Shown: piece by piece, positions 33,802-43,643 of the stretch
Position numbering within the stretch: position 1 is the stretch's first letter
Layout of the letters: the number at the start of each line of letters is the position of its first letter
Source of the DNA: Singulisphaera sp.
GTDB lineage: Bacteria > Planctomycetota > Planctomycetia > Isosphaerales > Isosphaeraceae
Assembly (NCBI GenBank): GCA_027451445.1
Contig: DAIDJG010000136.1
Coordinates: forward strand, 1 to 64,000
DNA: 64,000 nt
Direction: 5' to 3'
Position numbers and translations under genes: made by a program
The notes under the pieces: generated by a model
What the model saw: the letters and a program-made list of their open reading frames with translations, nothing else
Database searches by the model: none
What the model was told of the DNA's origin: nothing

Positions 33802-35412
33802 TTAGGGGAGCATCCGCTGTCCCAAGGCTGTGTTGAGACTCAGCATGGACTTTCGATGCCGGACCACCGTGTCGAGGTACTGTTTCGCCGTATCGTTGTA
33901 CGCTCGCTGGGCATCAAGATACGTAAGCTGGTTGACTTCACCGCCAACGTAGAGCCGGTAGCTGTCATTGCGCGCCAACCTCGCGTTCGGCTCGACCGTT
34001 TGTCGAATCCTGCGGACCATCTCTTTGGTGATGTCGTACTCATGGAACGCCTGCTGAACGTCGGTAATCACCTGGCGCTCAAGGGTTTCGACCTCGAGCC
34101 GCGATTGCGTCACGTTCAACTTCGCACGCTCGATGCCACCCTGGTTACGATTGTAGACCGGCAGCGGCACGGTCACGCCAAGTGCCCAGGAAATCGGACT
34201 CTTCAGCCCATAAGGCTGATTGTTCTGGAAGGTATAGGGCTGATAGAGGACATAGACGTCGGTAAACCGATTGGCCTTTTGCAGGCGGACATTCGCTTCA
34301 GCGCTTTGCACACCCAGACGAAACGAGACGACATCGGGCCGCACCGCAAGGGCCGTTTGAACCAGCTCCTCCATCGGTGGCACAGCCGGGACTTCAACGC
34401 GGATTGAGCCGCGGACTTCGAGCGATTCGGATTCCTCGGGTGTCATGTTGAGGAGGGTTCCAAGCACCCGCTTCGTCTTCCGGAGATTCTCCTCCGCGTC
34501 GAGCAGCCCCACCTCGGCTTCGGACAATCGCACGTTGGCTCGACCCACATCGGCCCTCGTCGCTTGCTCACGTTCGTAGAGCAGTCGCGTCACTTCCACG
34601 AACTTCTTCATGCCTTCGACACTCGTCCTGGCAAACCGGACTGTCTGTCGTGCGCCCAGAACATCCGTGTATGCCCCGTAGACGTCGTCGATCCGGTTTC
34701 GGACGGCATCCTGGTACTGGGCCTCGATAACGCGCTTCGCCGTTGAAGCGTAATTGGTCCGCGCCTGGCGTTTGCGTGAGAGGTCGAAGGGGTAAGAGAT
34801 ATTCACGTCGTACTGGGTCGGGCCGCCTGGACTCGAGCGGTTGAACTTTCCGTAAGGGATCAACTGGCTGTCAGCATAGAAGACCGGGTTCGCCCGCAGA
34901 TTTGCGTTGAGGATGTCGGCCTCGGCCTGGGGGATCTCCAGGAACTTCGACCGGAGGTCGAGATTCTCGTGGACCACACGATCGATCGCCTGGTCGAGGG
35001 TCAAACCGTCCTTCGGCCCCTCGTCGTCTTTGTCGGTGATCTCAAACGATCCGTATCGTTCGCCGACGGGCGCGGGCTGCGGCTGGGGCGCGCGGTAGCC
35101 CATGCCAGTCGCGTTTCCGCCTTCGCCTGCGGCCGGAGTCGAGATCGCGCTCGGTGCCCGCGTGGTTGCCGTGCCCAGGCGTCCGCTGATAATACCCGAT
35201 GCTGGTTGCGCCAGCGCGCTGCCGCCGGAGCCAGGCGTCGTTCCCAATGTGTTCGCGCCGGAGCCGGGCGCTGGACCAAGCGACGAACTCCCACCGCCGG
35301 GACTCGCGGGTAGCCCAGTATCAATCGTTGTCGCTTGACCCATTACCCTGCGTGGCGTCAAGATGCCCACGCAGGCGAGAATCAGGAGGAGAATCGAGGT
35401 TCGAAAGACCAT
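33802..35412 (-). CDS. TolC-family outer-membrane efflux protein
   Basis: 536 residues from the ATG at 35412 with GGAGGGC upstream; a signal peptide follows (MVFRTSILLLILACVGILTP). A ~100-residue Gly/Ser/Ala/Pro-rich linker precedes two TolC-type helical repeats (LDQAIDRVVHENLDLRSKFLEIPQAEADILNAN; VQTALAVRPDVVSFRLGVQSAEANVRLQKA). Such proteins form the outer-membrane exit duct for RND, ABC or heavy-metal efflux pumps (a CzcC-like role is possible). No pump genes are adjacent. The upstream lipoprotein with copper domains makes metal efflux a reasonable but unproven partner role. Confidence 0.85.
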   Translation of the reverse strand: MVFRTSILLLILACVGILTPRRVMGQATTIDTGLPASPGGGSSSLGPAPGSGANTLGTTPGSGGSALAQPASGIISGRLGTATTRAPSAISTPAAGEGGNATGMGYRAPQPQPAPVGERYGSFEITDKDDEGPKDGLTLDQAIDRVVHENLDLRSKFLEIPQAEADILNANLRANPVFYADSQLIPYGKFNRSSPGGPTQYDVNISYPFDLSRKRQARTNYASTAKRVIEAQYQDAVRNRIDDVYGAYTDVLGARQTVRFARTSVEGMKKFVEVTRLLYEREQATRADVGRANVRLSEAEVGLLDAEENLRKTKRVLGTLLNMTPEESESLEVRGSIRVEVPAVPPMEELVQTALAVRPDVVSFRLGVQSAEANVRLQKANRFTDVYVLYQPYTFQNNQPYGLKSPISWALGVTVPLPVYNRNQGGIERAKLNVTQSRLEVETLERQVITDVQQAFHEYDITKEMVRRIRQTVEPNARLARNDSYRLYVGGEVNQLTYLDAQRAYNDTAKQYLDTVVRHRKSMLSLNTALGQRMLP

Positions 35413-35636
35413 TGGCCGCAGCCCTCCTTGGCGCGGAGCCGTTGTCGAGACGGGTGCACTGTCCCTATCCGCCTCGCACGCGGCATCGGAGCATCCTTGG
35501 TGTCCTTCTATCGTCCTTACCCATAACTCCACGTTAAACAGTTCTTACCGATTCTCCCCCAACACCGTTTAACCCGCAGACAGGGTAGAGCCGGCATAAT
35601 CCGAAGAGTCAAGCGAACCCGTTCGAGGAGCTTGAA

Positions 35637-36848
35637 ATGTCCACCAACACGGAATGTCGCGGAACAAGGCCTCAATCTCAGGATACGGGAGCTGCGAACA
35701 CGGTAACTGCGGCGACTCGGCGGCAGTTCCTGGGAGCGGCCAGCTCCGCCGCGATCGGCACGGCGCTGGCTGGCGCCGGCTCCCTGTTTGCTCACAATGG
35801 CTCAGACGATCGCGCGGTCATCCTCATCCTCTGCACGGGCGGACCGAGCCAGTTCGAAACGTGGGACCCCAAGCCCGACGCTCCGTCGGAGATTCGCGGA
35901 CCGTTCCGCTCGATCGCTACCGCCGTGCCTGGGATTCGTATCACCGAGCATCTGCCGAGGATCGCGCTCAGGATGGGCCGAATCGCCTTGTTGCGATCGT
36001 TGCACCACGACGCCTTGCCCATCCACGAGACCGGGCACCAATTGCTCCAGACGGGGCGTCTGAGCTGCGGTGGAAGGGAATATCCCCACGCGGGTGCGGT
36101 GGTTTCCCGGCTGCTTGGGGCAAAAACCCAAACGGATCCCTTTGTGATCCTCCCGGCCCCAGCGGGTAATCTGGGGATGGGCGTCTCGCGCGGTCAGACC
36201 GCGGGAATGCTCGGGCCACGGTTCGCACCGAGGGTGCCGAGGGCTCAGATCGCCGATGGATCGGCGTATGATCTCCGATCGGAGCCGCTTCAAATCCGTG
36301 AGTCGTATGGGAACACGCCGTTCGGCCGAGACTGTCTCACCGCCCGCAGGCTCATCGAAGCCGGGTCGCGCTTCGTGACGATCAACATGTTCGAAACGGT
36401 CTTCAATCGAGTTTCGTGGGACTGCCATGGCACGCCGCCGTTCAGCACTCTGAACGACTACGCGCGAGAGCTTCTTCCGACGTTTGACCGGGCTTTCTCC
36501 GGTCTCCTGGACGACCTCGCGCAGAGAGGAAGGCTCGATTCGACCCTCGTCGTAGCCACGGGTGAATTCGGCCGCACGCCCCACCTGAACGCCTCGGGAG
36601 GCCGCGATCACTGGCCCTCGGTCTGGAGCGCGGTCGTTGCCGGCGGGGGAGTCGCCGGAGGGCAGATCATCGGCGCCAGCGACGCCCATGGCGCCCACCC
36701 CGCGGACCGGCCGATCACTCCGCAAGAGCTCCTCGCCACGATGTATCGGAGCCTCGGACTCAATCCGTCCGCGACCATTGAACTTTCGGAGAGCGAACTC
36801 CACCCGATTGCCGCAGGTCAGCCGCCGATCGAAGAGCTCTTTGCCTGA
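35637..36848 (+). CDS. DUF1501 family protein with Tat signal
   Basis: 403 residues. Twin-arginine signal TRRQFLGAASSAAIGTAL at 27-44. The remainder is DUF1501: LCTGGPSQFETWDPKPDAP, LHHDALPIHETGHQLLQTG, DCHGTPPFSTL and TGEFGRTPHLN. These proteins have a sulfatase/alkaline-phosphatase-like fold, are exported folded and are abundant in Planctomycetota, usually beside DUF1549/DUF1553 cytochrome proteins. Here the partners are instead a cytochrome/WD40 protein and a PPC protein on the opposite strand. Function not established. Confidence 0.85.
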   Translation: MSTNTECRGTRPQSQDTGAANTVTAATRRQFLGAASSAAIGTALAGAGSLFAHNGSDDRAVILILCTGGPSQFETWDPKPDAPSEIRGPFRSIATAVPGIRITEHLPRIALRMGRIALLRSLHHDALPIHETGHQLLQTGRLSCGGREYPHAGAVVSRLLGAKTQTDPFVILPAPAGNLGMGVSRGQTAGMLGPRFAPRVPRAQIADGSAYDLRSEPLQIRESYGNTPFGRDCLTARRLIEAGSRFVTINMFETVFNRVSWDCHGTPPFSTLNDYARELLPTFDRAFSGLLDDLAQRGRLDSTLVVATGEFGRTPHLNASGGRDHWPSVWSAVVAGGGVAGGQIIGASDAHGAHPADRPITPQELLATMYRSLGLNPSATIELSESELHPIAAGQPPIEELFA

Positions 36849-36876
36849 CGTTCTTCGATCGGCGCGACTGCGTTCG

Positions 36877-38298
36877 TCATTTGGCCGCAGCTTGCGCGGC
36901 GACGGGCGGTTTGAATCCGGGGGCGGCGACAATCGTGCGCAACGGCTTACCGTCCGCGAAATTCCAGAGCCGCACTTCCCCGTCCCAGCTACCGGATGCA
37001 ACCGTCTTGCCATCCGGAGAAAGCGCCACGGCGTACACCCAGTCGGTATGTCCCGACAATGTCCGCACGGCTGCACCCGTGGCGGTTGTAAAAACGCGCA
37101 CGGTCTTGTCCGAGCTGCACGCGACAAACTCTTTTCCGTCGGGAGTGAGCTGCACCTTGAAGACCGCACCGCCAAAGCCCCCGACCTGCCGGGCCTGCTT
37201 GGCGTCGTCGTCGGGTGTCCAGACGCGAATCGAGTTGTCTTCACCACCCGACAGCACCTGCTTACCGTCCGAGGTGAACGTCACGCAATACACGGTCTGT
37301 GCATGGCCCGGAAAGGTGACCAATGCCTCCTTTTTTTCGACGTCGAAAACTTTACTGGTCTTGTCCCGGCTGGCGCTCGCAAGGCGCTTGCCATCGGGGC
37401 TGAACGCGATGTCAAAGATCCAGTCGGCGTGATCCTCGATCGTCACGAGCTCCTTGCCGGTTTCGACGTCCCAGATTCGGATGGCCCGGTCCGCTCCCGC
37501 CGCTGCGACCTTCTTGCTATCAGGGCTGAATGTCACCGCGAAGACGCAGTCGTTGCTCTCGAGCAGGTCGCGCACCGGCTTCCCGCCACCGTTCGGCTCG
37601 GCCAGCCAGAGCTTGACGCCACCAAACTGACCGGGATCGCCGCTCGCGGTTGCCATCCATTTACCGTCGGGACTGAACGCGATGTCGTAAATGCGCTCGC
37701 CCAGACCCTGAAGGCGACGATCGATCGCCCCGTCGGCCGTCTTCCACAAATTGATCTCGTGATAGCCGGAAGCGGCGACCTCCGTGTTATCGGGGCTGAA
37801 CGACAGCGCCGTGATCGGCACGGTCACCGGGTACGCTTCGGGAATCTTGACGGGCGTGGTACGCCGCAGCACGGTCGGCCAATCCTCGTTCGGTGCGCCC
37901 CCATCGTACTTGGCCCCTTCCTTGACCCACTTCTCAATCAGCGCGATCTTGTCGGGCGAAAGCGGGTCTTGCTTGTACGGCATGCGAGGCTGGCCGTCGG
38001 GTCGAATCATTTCGACGAGCAGGCTTCCCTCCGTGTCCCCGGGGATCAGCGTCACGCCTTCACCTTGCTGTCCGCCCTTCGCCAGTTGCGCGAAGGTGGT
38101 CATCACGTACTTGCTCTCGGATTTCTTGGGGTTGTGGCAGGCGATGCAGTTCTGCACGAAGATCGGCGCGATCTCCTTGATAAAGCTCACGCCGCCAGGC
38201 GCTGGCTTCGCCGCTTCCGCCTTTTGGGGTTCATCGGCGAAGCCACTGCTGGACACGAGAAACGCGAATCCGCATACGAGCGCAAACAAACGAGTCAT
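36877..38298 (-). CDS. Secreted cytochrome-c-domain (PSCyt1-type) protein with WD40 propeller
   Basis: 473 residues. Signal peptide MTRLFALVCGFAFLVSSSGF. Residues about 35-125 contain a planctomycete-type cytochrome c domain with haem motif CIACH and a distal Met (GQPRMPYKQDPLS). From about 155 to the end there are at least seven WD40 repeats with typical ends such as IRIWDVET, IRVWTPDD, VRLWNFAD. Surface-exposed redox/scaffold protein. Follows the PPC gene by 50 bases on the same strand. Confidence 0.88.
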   Translation of the reverse strand: MTRLFALVCGFAFLVSSSGFADEPQKAEAAKPAPGGVSFIKEIAPIFVQNCIACHNPKKSESKYVMTTFAQLAKGGQQGEGVTLIPGDTEGSLLVEMIRPDGQPRMPYKQDPLSPDKIALIEKWVKEGAKYDGGAPNEDWPTVLRRTTPVKIPEAYPVTVPITALSFSPDNTEVAASGYHEINLWKTADGAIDRRLQGLGERIYDIAFSPDGKWMATASGDPGQFGGVKLWLAEPNGGGKPVRDLLESNDCVFAVTFSPDSKKVAAAGADRAIRIWDVETGKELVTIEDHADWIFDIAFSPDGKRLASASRDKTSKVFDVEKKEALVTFPGHAQTVYCVTFTSDGKQVLSGGEDNSIRVWTPDDDAKQARQVGGFGGAVFKVQLTPDGKEFVACSSDKTVRVFTTATGAAVRTLSGHTDWVYAVALSPDGKTVASGSWDGEVRLWNFADGKPLRTIVAAPGFKPPVAAQAAAK

Positions 38299-38348
38299 CG
38301 GATGCCATCTCCCGGAAGTATGAGCTCAAGTCTCACGCGCATGAGCCG

Positions 38349-40688
38349 TCATTTCGCCGCGGTAACCTTGACGGCCAACGACGTTGGCGGCGTGACGTAA
38401 TCTTTCTTGTTGATCTGGAACGCCATCGACACGTTGGAGGTCGCCATGGCAACGGCCGCGTTTGCCTCGGCGACGACCTTGATCGTAAACTCGGAAGCCT
38501 CAGGGGCGACGGTGGCGGGTTCCGCCTTGAGACCCGCGGGAAGCCCGTTGACCTTGACCGTAACAGGCTCTTTGAATGCTCCCTTGCGCACCACCTTTCC
38601 TTTCAATTCAAAGGTAGCGCCGGCTTTCAACTCCAGGGAAGGGGCGGCCAATTCGAGGGCGGCAGGCCGGATCACGTTCAGGGTCACGGCAGGAACCGCA
38701 AAGGTCTGCTCCACGTTGTTCACTTTCCCTTTGGCGAGCAGCGCGACGGACATCGCTCCGAGCGCGGCTTCCGGGGCGGCCGTGACGGTCACGCTCCCTT
38801 CGGCGGCCTTCGCGGCGATGTTGGCCGCAGGAATCGTGACGCCTGGGGGCAACGGAAGCGGCGTGACGGCGAGCGCCGTGTCCGCCCCATTCGCCCGGAC
38901 AACCTTGATGGGGACCGGCCCGCTGAAGCCGTGCGGAATCTCGATCGGAGTGGCGGGTGTGTCAAGCGTGATTCCGGGAGGCAATCCCGTCGCTGCGATC
39001 AGACCGCGCTGCGAAAATGTGTTGGTCGGTAACGTCGCTTGCTGCGCGAAGATGATCGCCTTTTCCGCCGAGGAAACGATCGGCCCCGATGGCCCTTGAG
39101 CCTGACCGACAACGTTCAGGCTGACGGGACCAACCGCGGCATCCGGAGCGGCGGACACGGTGAAAGCGCCGACAAGCTGGCCGTCGGCGATCGTCCCGGG
39201 ACGGACCGTAACCCCCGCGGGCGGGTTGGCCACGCTCAGAGTGATCGGCCCATTGAAGTCTTTGCGGATGACGGTGACACCGACGGCCGCCGAGCCCCCC
39301 TTCGGAATCGTGATCTGCGAGTCGTTGAGCGCCAAATGAAAGCCGGGATTGTTGGGATAGACGATGATCCGATAGGCGTAACCGACCCCTCCGCGTCCCC
39401 CGAGGTCTCGCAACTTGAGCGTCACCTCGTTCAGACCTGCCGGAACGGTGAGATCAAGCCTCGGGTCAGGGGAAACGATACCCGCCGCCTTCCCTTTCGC
39501 CCCCGTCGCGGGCACGGTGGTGTCGTCGGCGGTGGCGAGTACGGCGTTATTCGCGCCGAGGGCCTGGAGCACTCCGTCGAGTGCGGACCCAATGTCAGCA
39601 GCCTCGACCTCAACGTGCAGCTTCTGACCGGGTGTGACGGCCAGGACAAACAGATCCTCGTCTCCCTTAGGGTCGATCCGCCCGTTGAAGATCACAGGCG
39701 CCGCGGCACGGGTTGGGGGCGCAGCGGCGTCGCTCGATTCGCGTAACTCGGGGACGTCGCTCACTCGCAATGGGCTCAACGACTCCACGTCGAGAACCGG
39801 ATCGGCGGGCGCCGTCAGTCCCAGCACCTGGTTCGTGACGCGAGCAAAGGTAACCTCGCTCCCTTCCGTCCCACGAATCGTGGCCGCGGCGATGCGCATG
39901 TCGGGGAGGGTTCCGCCGCGGAGCTCGAACCCCACCGTCTCGCCTTGCCGGCCGCCAATCGGGTAGATCTCTTGTGCCATCGGCACCGCTCCGATCAGCA
40001 ACCGATACACCGGTCGCCCGCCGCCTTGATACCGAGAGTCGGAAAGCTCAACGACGTAATCGCCATCAGCGGGCAGCACGGTCGTCAACCGAGCGTCGGT
40101 CAAGAGCCCCGCGGTGTCATCGGCCGAGGCGACGAAATCGTGATTTGCGGCCGTAAGCCGGATCGTGGGATCCACTCCCGAGCCGATCCTCGCACACTGG
40201 GCATCGACCACGATGAGCTGGCCCTTCTTGCCGGGAAACTTAAAAAAATCCACATCATTTCCCGCCGACTGCCCTTCGACGACGACCGGCGACGGCACGG
40301 CCTGAGCCGTATCGAAAGTGTTGTTCTCTTCCTTCTCGGCCACCTGGGGAAGCTGTCCCACGCTAAAAAGGAACGGGTTCGAGATACCGTCGTCCGTCTT
40401 AACGCGAATCGGGTACACGCCAACCGCCACGGACGGCTCGACGAGCATCCGGACTTTCCAGGTCCCGGCGTTGGAATCCGCCGGTGCAGGATCGACGAAC
40501 TTGAACGCGAAAGGCGCGATGAGCTGTGGGTTGCCCGTGAGATTCCCGCCGCTGATCGCGACCTCGGTGGCCGCGCCTTTTTGAACCCCAAAGGGACTCG
40601 TTCCGCTAATCGTCGGAGGCGCCGCCAAAAGCGAGTTGGATACGCTCACTCCGAACACGACAGCCAGACACGTCGTTCTCACGTTCAT
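38349..40688 (-). CDS. Secreted PPC-domain, Ig-like repeat protein (planctomycete type)
   Basis: 779 residues from the ATG at 40688 with AGGA upstream and signal peptide MNVRTTCLAVVFGVSVSNSL ending LLAAPP. A bacterial pre-peptidase C-terminal (PPC) domain is seen at about 115-225 (EKEENNTFDTAQAVPSPVVV, DVDFFKFPGKKG), a second PPC-like segment near 330-430 (DPKGDEDLFVLAV), and several Ig-like beta domains follow. No catalytic motif. The family sits in planctomycete operons with DUF1501 and WD40 cytochrome proteins and may bind carbohydrate or other surface polymers. Confidence 0.82.
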   Translation of the reverse strand: MNVRTTCLAVVFGVSVSNSLLAAPPTISGTSPFGVQKGAATEVAISGGNLTGNPQLIAPFAFKFVDPAPADSNAGTWKVRMLVEPSVAVGVYPIRVKTDDGISNPFLFSVGQLPQVAEKEENNTFDTAQAVPSPVVVEGQSAGNDVDFFKFPGKKGQLIVVDAQCARIGSGVDPTIRLTAANHDFVASADDTAGLLTDARLTTVLPADGDYVVELSDSRYQGGGRPVYRLLIGAVPMAQEIYPIGGRQGETVGFELRGGTLPDMRIAAATIRGTEGSEVTFARVTNQVLGLTAPADPVLDVESLSPLRVSDVPELRESSDAAAPPTRAAAPVIFNGRIDPKGDEDLFVLAVTPGQKLHVEVEAADIGSALDGVLQALGANNAVLATADDTTVPATGAKGKAAGIVSPDPRLDLTVPAGLNEVTLKLRDLGGRGGVGYAYRIIVYPNNPGFHLALNDSQITIPKGGSAAVGVTVIRKDFNGPITLSVANPPAGVTVRPGTIADGQLVGAFTVSAAPDAAVGPVSLNVVGQAQGPSGPIVSSAEKAIIFAQQATLPTNTFSQRGLIAATGLPPGITLDTPATPIEIPHGFSGPVPIKVVRANGADTALAVTPLPLPPGVTIPAANIAAKAAEGSVTVTAAPEAALGAMSVALLAKGKVNNVEQTFAVPAVTLNVIRPAALELAAPSLELKAGATFELKGKVVRKGAFKEPVTVKVNGLPAGLKAEPATVAPEASEFTIKVVAEANAAVAMATSNVSMAFQINKKDYVTPPTSLAVKVTAAK

Positions 40689-41083
40689 AGGAGTATTCCT
40701 TGGGTCACGCCCCGGCCTCGGGCGGTTGAGCATGCGGGAGCTCTCGGCAATGGAGTCTACGGTTCGTTCAGGCCACAGGCGGGTGGTTCCATTCGGCGGG
40801 TTTTCGCACTATCAAACGTCGCATGAGCTAAGACGTTTGTCAAGCATTGGTCTTGGCATCCTGCGTCGCCGACAGAATCCGGACGCTTTGGAGTGCGACG
40901 GTTTACTGCCGCTTTCGAACCACGCTTACAATTCGTGAGCGGCGGTTTGCAAGGAGCCTTTACGGGCTCACCGAACCCCAAAGAAGATCGCCTTGTCCGG
41001 ACGAGGACACCAGCGTGCGCGATTGGCCCCAAATTGCGTAGAATTGACGAACGCGAAATCCGCTTCCCCAACCTGAGGCCCCC

Positions 41084-43183
41084 GTGCCGACGACCGAACG
41101 CAAGCTCGTGAAGTGCGTCTGTCCGCTCGACTGTCCCGACACGTGTTCGATGGTGGTCACTATCGAAGATGGCGTCGCGACCGACTTGCGAGGAGACAAG
41201 GATCACCCGTTCACTCGTGGCTTCCTCTGCCAGAAGATGGCCCGATACCTCGATCGGGTGTACAGCGACGACAGGCTCCTCCACCCGCTGCGCCGCGTCG
41301 GCCGGAAAGGTGGAGGACGCTTCGAGCGCGTCACGTGGGACGAGGCCTTGGGCACGATCGCGGAGCGGTTCGCCTCGATCGCGTCCTCGCCTCACGGGCC
41401 ACAAGCGATCTTGCCGTATAGCTACTGTGGCACGATGGGAAAGCTCCAGTCGAGCAGTCTGGACCGGCGGTTCTTCCATCGCCTCGGCGCATCGCAGCTT
41501 GACCGGACCATCTGTGCGTCCGCGGGCACATTGGGCTACGAATACACGGTCGGCCGGGGCCGGTATGGTGCCGATCCGATGGCCGTGCCGGAATGCCGCT
41601 TCATCGTCAACTGGGGCTCCAATACCGCCCACACGAACAGCCACCTCTGGAGCCTGATGCTCAAGGCCCGCAAGCAAGGGGCAACGATCGTGACGATCGA
41701 CCCCTATGCTAGTCCCACCGCCCAGCGCTCCGATTGGCACATCCAGCTCCGCCCCGGCACGGACGCGGCGCTGGCGCTGGGCGTCATGCACGCGCTCTGG
41801 CGCGACGGATTGACCGATGAGGACTACATCGAGCGAGCCACCGTCGGTGCCCCCCTGCTCCGCGACCGCGTTCTGACCCACTACCCCCCCGAGCATGTTG
41901 CAAAGATCACTGGCGTCTCCGCCGAGACGCTGGTCGATTTTGCCCACCGGCTCGCCCGCGAGCAGCCGTCACTCATTCGGCTCAACTACGGCCTACAGCG
42001 TCACTATGGCGGCGGCATGGCCGTACGCACGATCACTTGCCTCCCTGCCCTGATCGGCTCCTGGCGCTTCCCCGGCGGAGGTGCACTCCTCTCCACGAGC
42101 GGCACCTACGACTTCGCGATGGACCGTCTGACACGTCCCGACCTCTCGCCGCCAGGAACTCGCATCGTCAACATGAATCAGCTCGGCAAGGCGTTGGCAG
42201 GTGAGCTCCCTGGTCCACCCGTTCTGGCACTCTACATCTACAACTCCAACCCTGCCGCCGTTACGCCCGATCAGAAACGAGTCGTCGAAGGCCTCCTGCG
42301 CGAAGACTTATTCACGGTCGTTCATGAGCAGTTCCCCACGGACACCGTCGATTACGCCGATATCGTCCTCCCCGCGACGACCCAGCTCGAACACCAGGAT
42401 CTTCACGGCTCGTACGGCCACCATTTCGTGCTCCACAATTCGGCCGCCATCGCACCGCGCGGGGAATGCCGCGCCAACAACGACGTTTTCCGAGGACTGG
42501 CCCAACGCCTCGGCTTCGAGTCCGAGTTCTTTCCGGACGACGACCAACTGACGCGCGAAGCCCTCGACGGTGGACCCACTGTCGCAGGGATCACCCTCGA
42601 ACGGCTGAAGGCGGACGGCTCGGTCCGACTGAACCTCCCCGAGCGCTTTCTCCCCTATGCGGAAGGGCGCTTCGGGACTCCGTCGGGCAAATGCGAACTT
42701 TACTCCGAGCGCATGAAGGACAACGGCCTCGACCCGCTCCCAACCTATATCCCTCCACGTGAAGATCCACAAACGCGGCCCGAGCTCGCCGCGCGGTACC
42801 CCTTGCAACTACTCAGCCCGCCGCGTCCGCAGTTCCTGAATTCGACATTCGCCAACTCGTCCGATCACCAACGGATTGCCGGCGACCCGACCGTTGAGTT
42901 GTCCCAGGACGATGCCGCGCGCCGAGGTCTCGTCGACGGTCAGTGGGCCGAGGTCTTCAACGATCGAGGACGGTTCCTCGCGCGCGTTGCACTCACCGGA
43001 ACGGTGAAACCGGGGGTGGCCGTCGCCACGGGAATCTACTGGAGCAAGCTCAGCCCCGGTCGCGCCAATGTGAACAGCACCACATCCGCCGCACTGACCG
43101 ACTTCGGCGGTGGCGCAACGTTTTTCGATAACCTCGTGGAAGTACGGCCGGCCCCCTCTCCAACGGAGTCCGTTTCGCCATGA
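41084..43183 (+). CDS. Molybdopterin (bis-MGD) oxidoreductase
   Basis: 699 residues from a GTG at 41084 (GAGG eight bases upstream). The N-terminal 4Fe-4S site is complete: Cys13-x3-Cys17-x3-Cys21-x27-Cys49. The molybdopterin domain (GTMGKLQSSSLDRRFFHR, NWGSNTAHTNSHLW, TIDPYASPTAQRSD) and C-terminal dinucleotide-binding domain (QLLSPPRPQFLNSTFAN, SAALTDFGGGATFFDNLVEV) are both present. No Tat signal, so it is probably cytoplasmic. Substrate unassigned; related proteins include formate dehydrogenase-like and biotin-sulfoxide-reductase-like enzymes. ATGA overlap with the glutaredoxin-like gene. Confidence 0.88.
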   Translation: MPTTERKLVKCVCPLDCPDTCSMVVTIEDGVATDLRGDKDHPFTRGFLCQKMARYLDRVYSDDRLLHPLRRVGRKGGGRFERVTWDEALGTIAERFASIASSPHGPQAILPYSYCGTMGKLQSSSLDRRFFHRLGASQLDRTICASAGTLGYEYTVGRGRYGADPMAVPECRFIVNWGSNTAHTNSHLWSLMLKARKQGATIVTIDPYASPTAQRSDWHIQLRPGTDAALALGVMHALWRDGLTDEDYIERATVGAPLLRDRVLTHYPPEHVAKITGVSAETLVDFAHRLAREQPSLIRLNYGLQRHYGGGMAVRTITCLPALIGSWRFPGGGALLSTSGTYDFAMDRLTRPDLSPPGTRIVNMNQLGKALAGELPGPPVLALYIYNSNPAAVTPDQKRVVEGLLREDLFTVVHEQFPTDTVDYADIVLPATTQLEHQDLHGSYGHHFVLHNSAAIAPRGECRANNDVFRGLAQRLGFESEFFPDDDQLTREALDGGPTVAGITLERLKADGSVRLNLPERFLPYAEGRFGTPSGKCELYSERMKDNGLDPLPTYIPPREDPQTRPELAARYPLQLLSPPRPQFLNSTFANSSDHQRIAGDPTVELSQDDAARRGLVDGQWAEVFNDRGRFLARVALTGTVKPGVAVATGIYWSKLSPGRANVNSTTSAALTDFGGGATFFDNLVEVRPAPSPTESVSP

Positions 43184-43479
43184 CCACACTGCTGACCCGC
43201 TGGCTGCGTCCGAAACTGAAGCTCACGCACTGGCGCGTGACCGTCTATACCCGCGCGCAGTGTTGCTGCTGCCACAAGGCCATCGACCTGCTCCAGGACT
43301 ACCAAAAACGCTACCTATTTGCGCTCGAACTCGTCGATATCGACGCTGACCCGGAACTCAGAGCCCGCTACGATACATCAGTGCCCGTCGTAACGATCAA
43401 CGACAAAATCCGATTCAAGGGGATCGTGAACCGAGTCCTTCTGGAACGGCTCATTACCGCGGAGAAAGCCAGGAGCTGA
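43180..43479 (+). CDS. Glutaredoxin-like DUF836 protein
   Basis: 99 residues. After a 17-residue lead, VTVYTRAQCCCCHKAIDLL places a CCCC run at the thioredoxin-fold CxxC site, and SVPVVTIND is the cis-proline loop. The family is small thiol-redox proteins. Translational coupling (ATGA) with the molybdopterin oxidoreductase suggests that it protects or reduces that enzyme or its cofactor, which is inference. Confidence 0.8.
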   Translation: MTTLLTRWLRPKLKLTHWRVTVYTRAQCCCCHKAIDLLQDYQKRYLFALELVDIDADPELRARYDTSVPVVTINDKIRFKGIVNRVLLERLITAEKARS

Positions 43480-43499
43480 ATCGAGCGTTCTCAAAAGAG

Positions 43500-43619
43500 T
43501 CTATCCGCAGATGTCGCAGATGAACGCAGATAAATTCAAAAGCAGATTTTACTTCAACCTGTTGAGGTGCAAACCCAAACGATTTTAATCTGCGTTCATC
43601 TGCGACATCTGCGGATAGA
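43500..43619. repeat. Palindromic repeat element, copy A (32-bp arms)
   Basis: Arms 43500-43531 and 43588-43619 are perfect inverted repeats of 32 bases beginning TCTATCCGCAGATGTCGCAG, separated by 56 bases. The same arms occur at 49235-49377 with an unrelated centre. It sits between convergent genes (glutaredoxin-like plus; cobT minus) and can form a long hairpin in either transcript. Confidence 0.92.
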
Positions 43620-43643
43620 ACGCTTTGCAGTCTGGATCCTTCG

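Noticed and set aside
35802-38400. 481-codon minus-strand and 587-codon plus-strand ORFs
   Set aside because: Shadows of the DUF1501 and cytochrome/WD40 genes; Arg/Pro-rich composition without motifs.
40757-41947. 396-codon minus-strand ORF
   Set aside because: Antisense to the molybdopterin oxidoreductase, whose Fe-S cysteines and domains are intact.
43500-43619. Insertion sequence or transposon
   Set aside because: No transposase inside and no clear flanking duplication; only the inverted arms recur.
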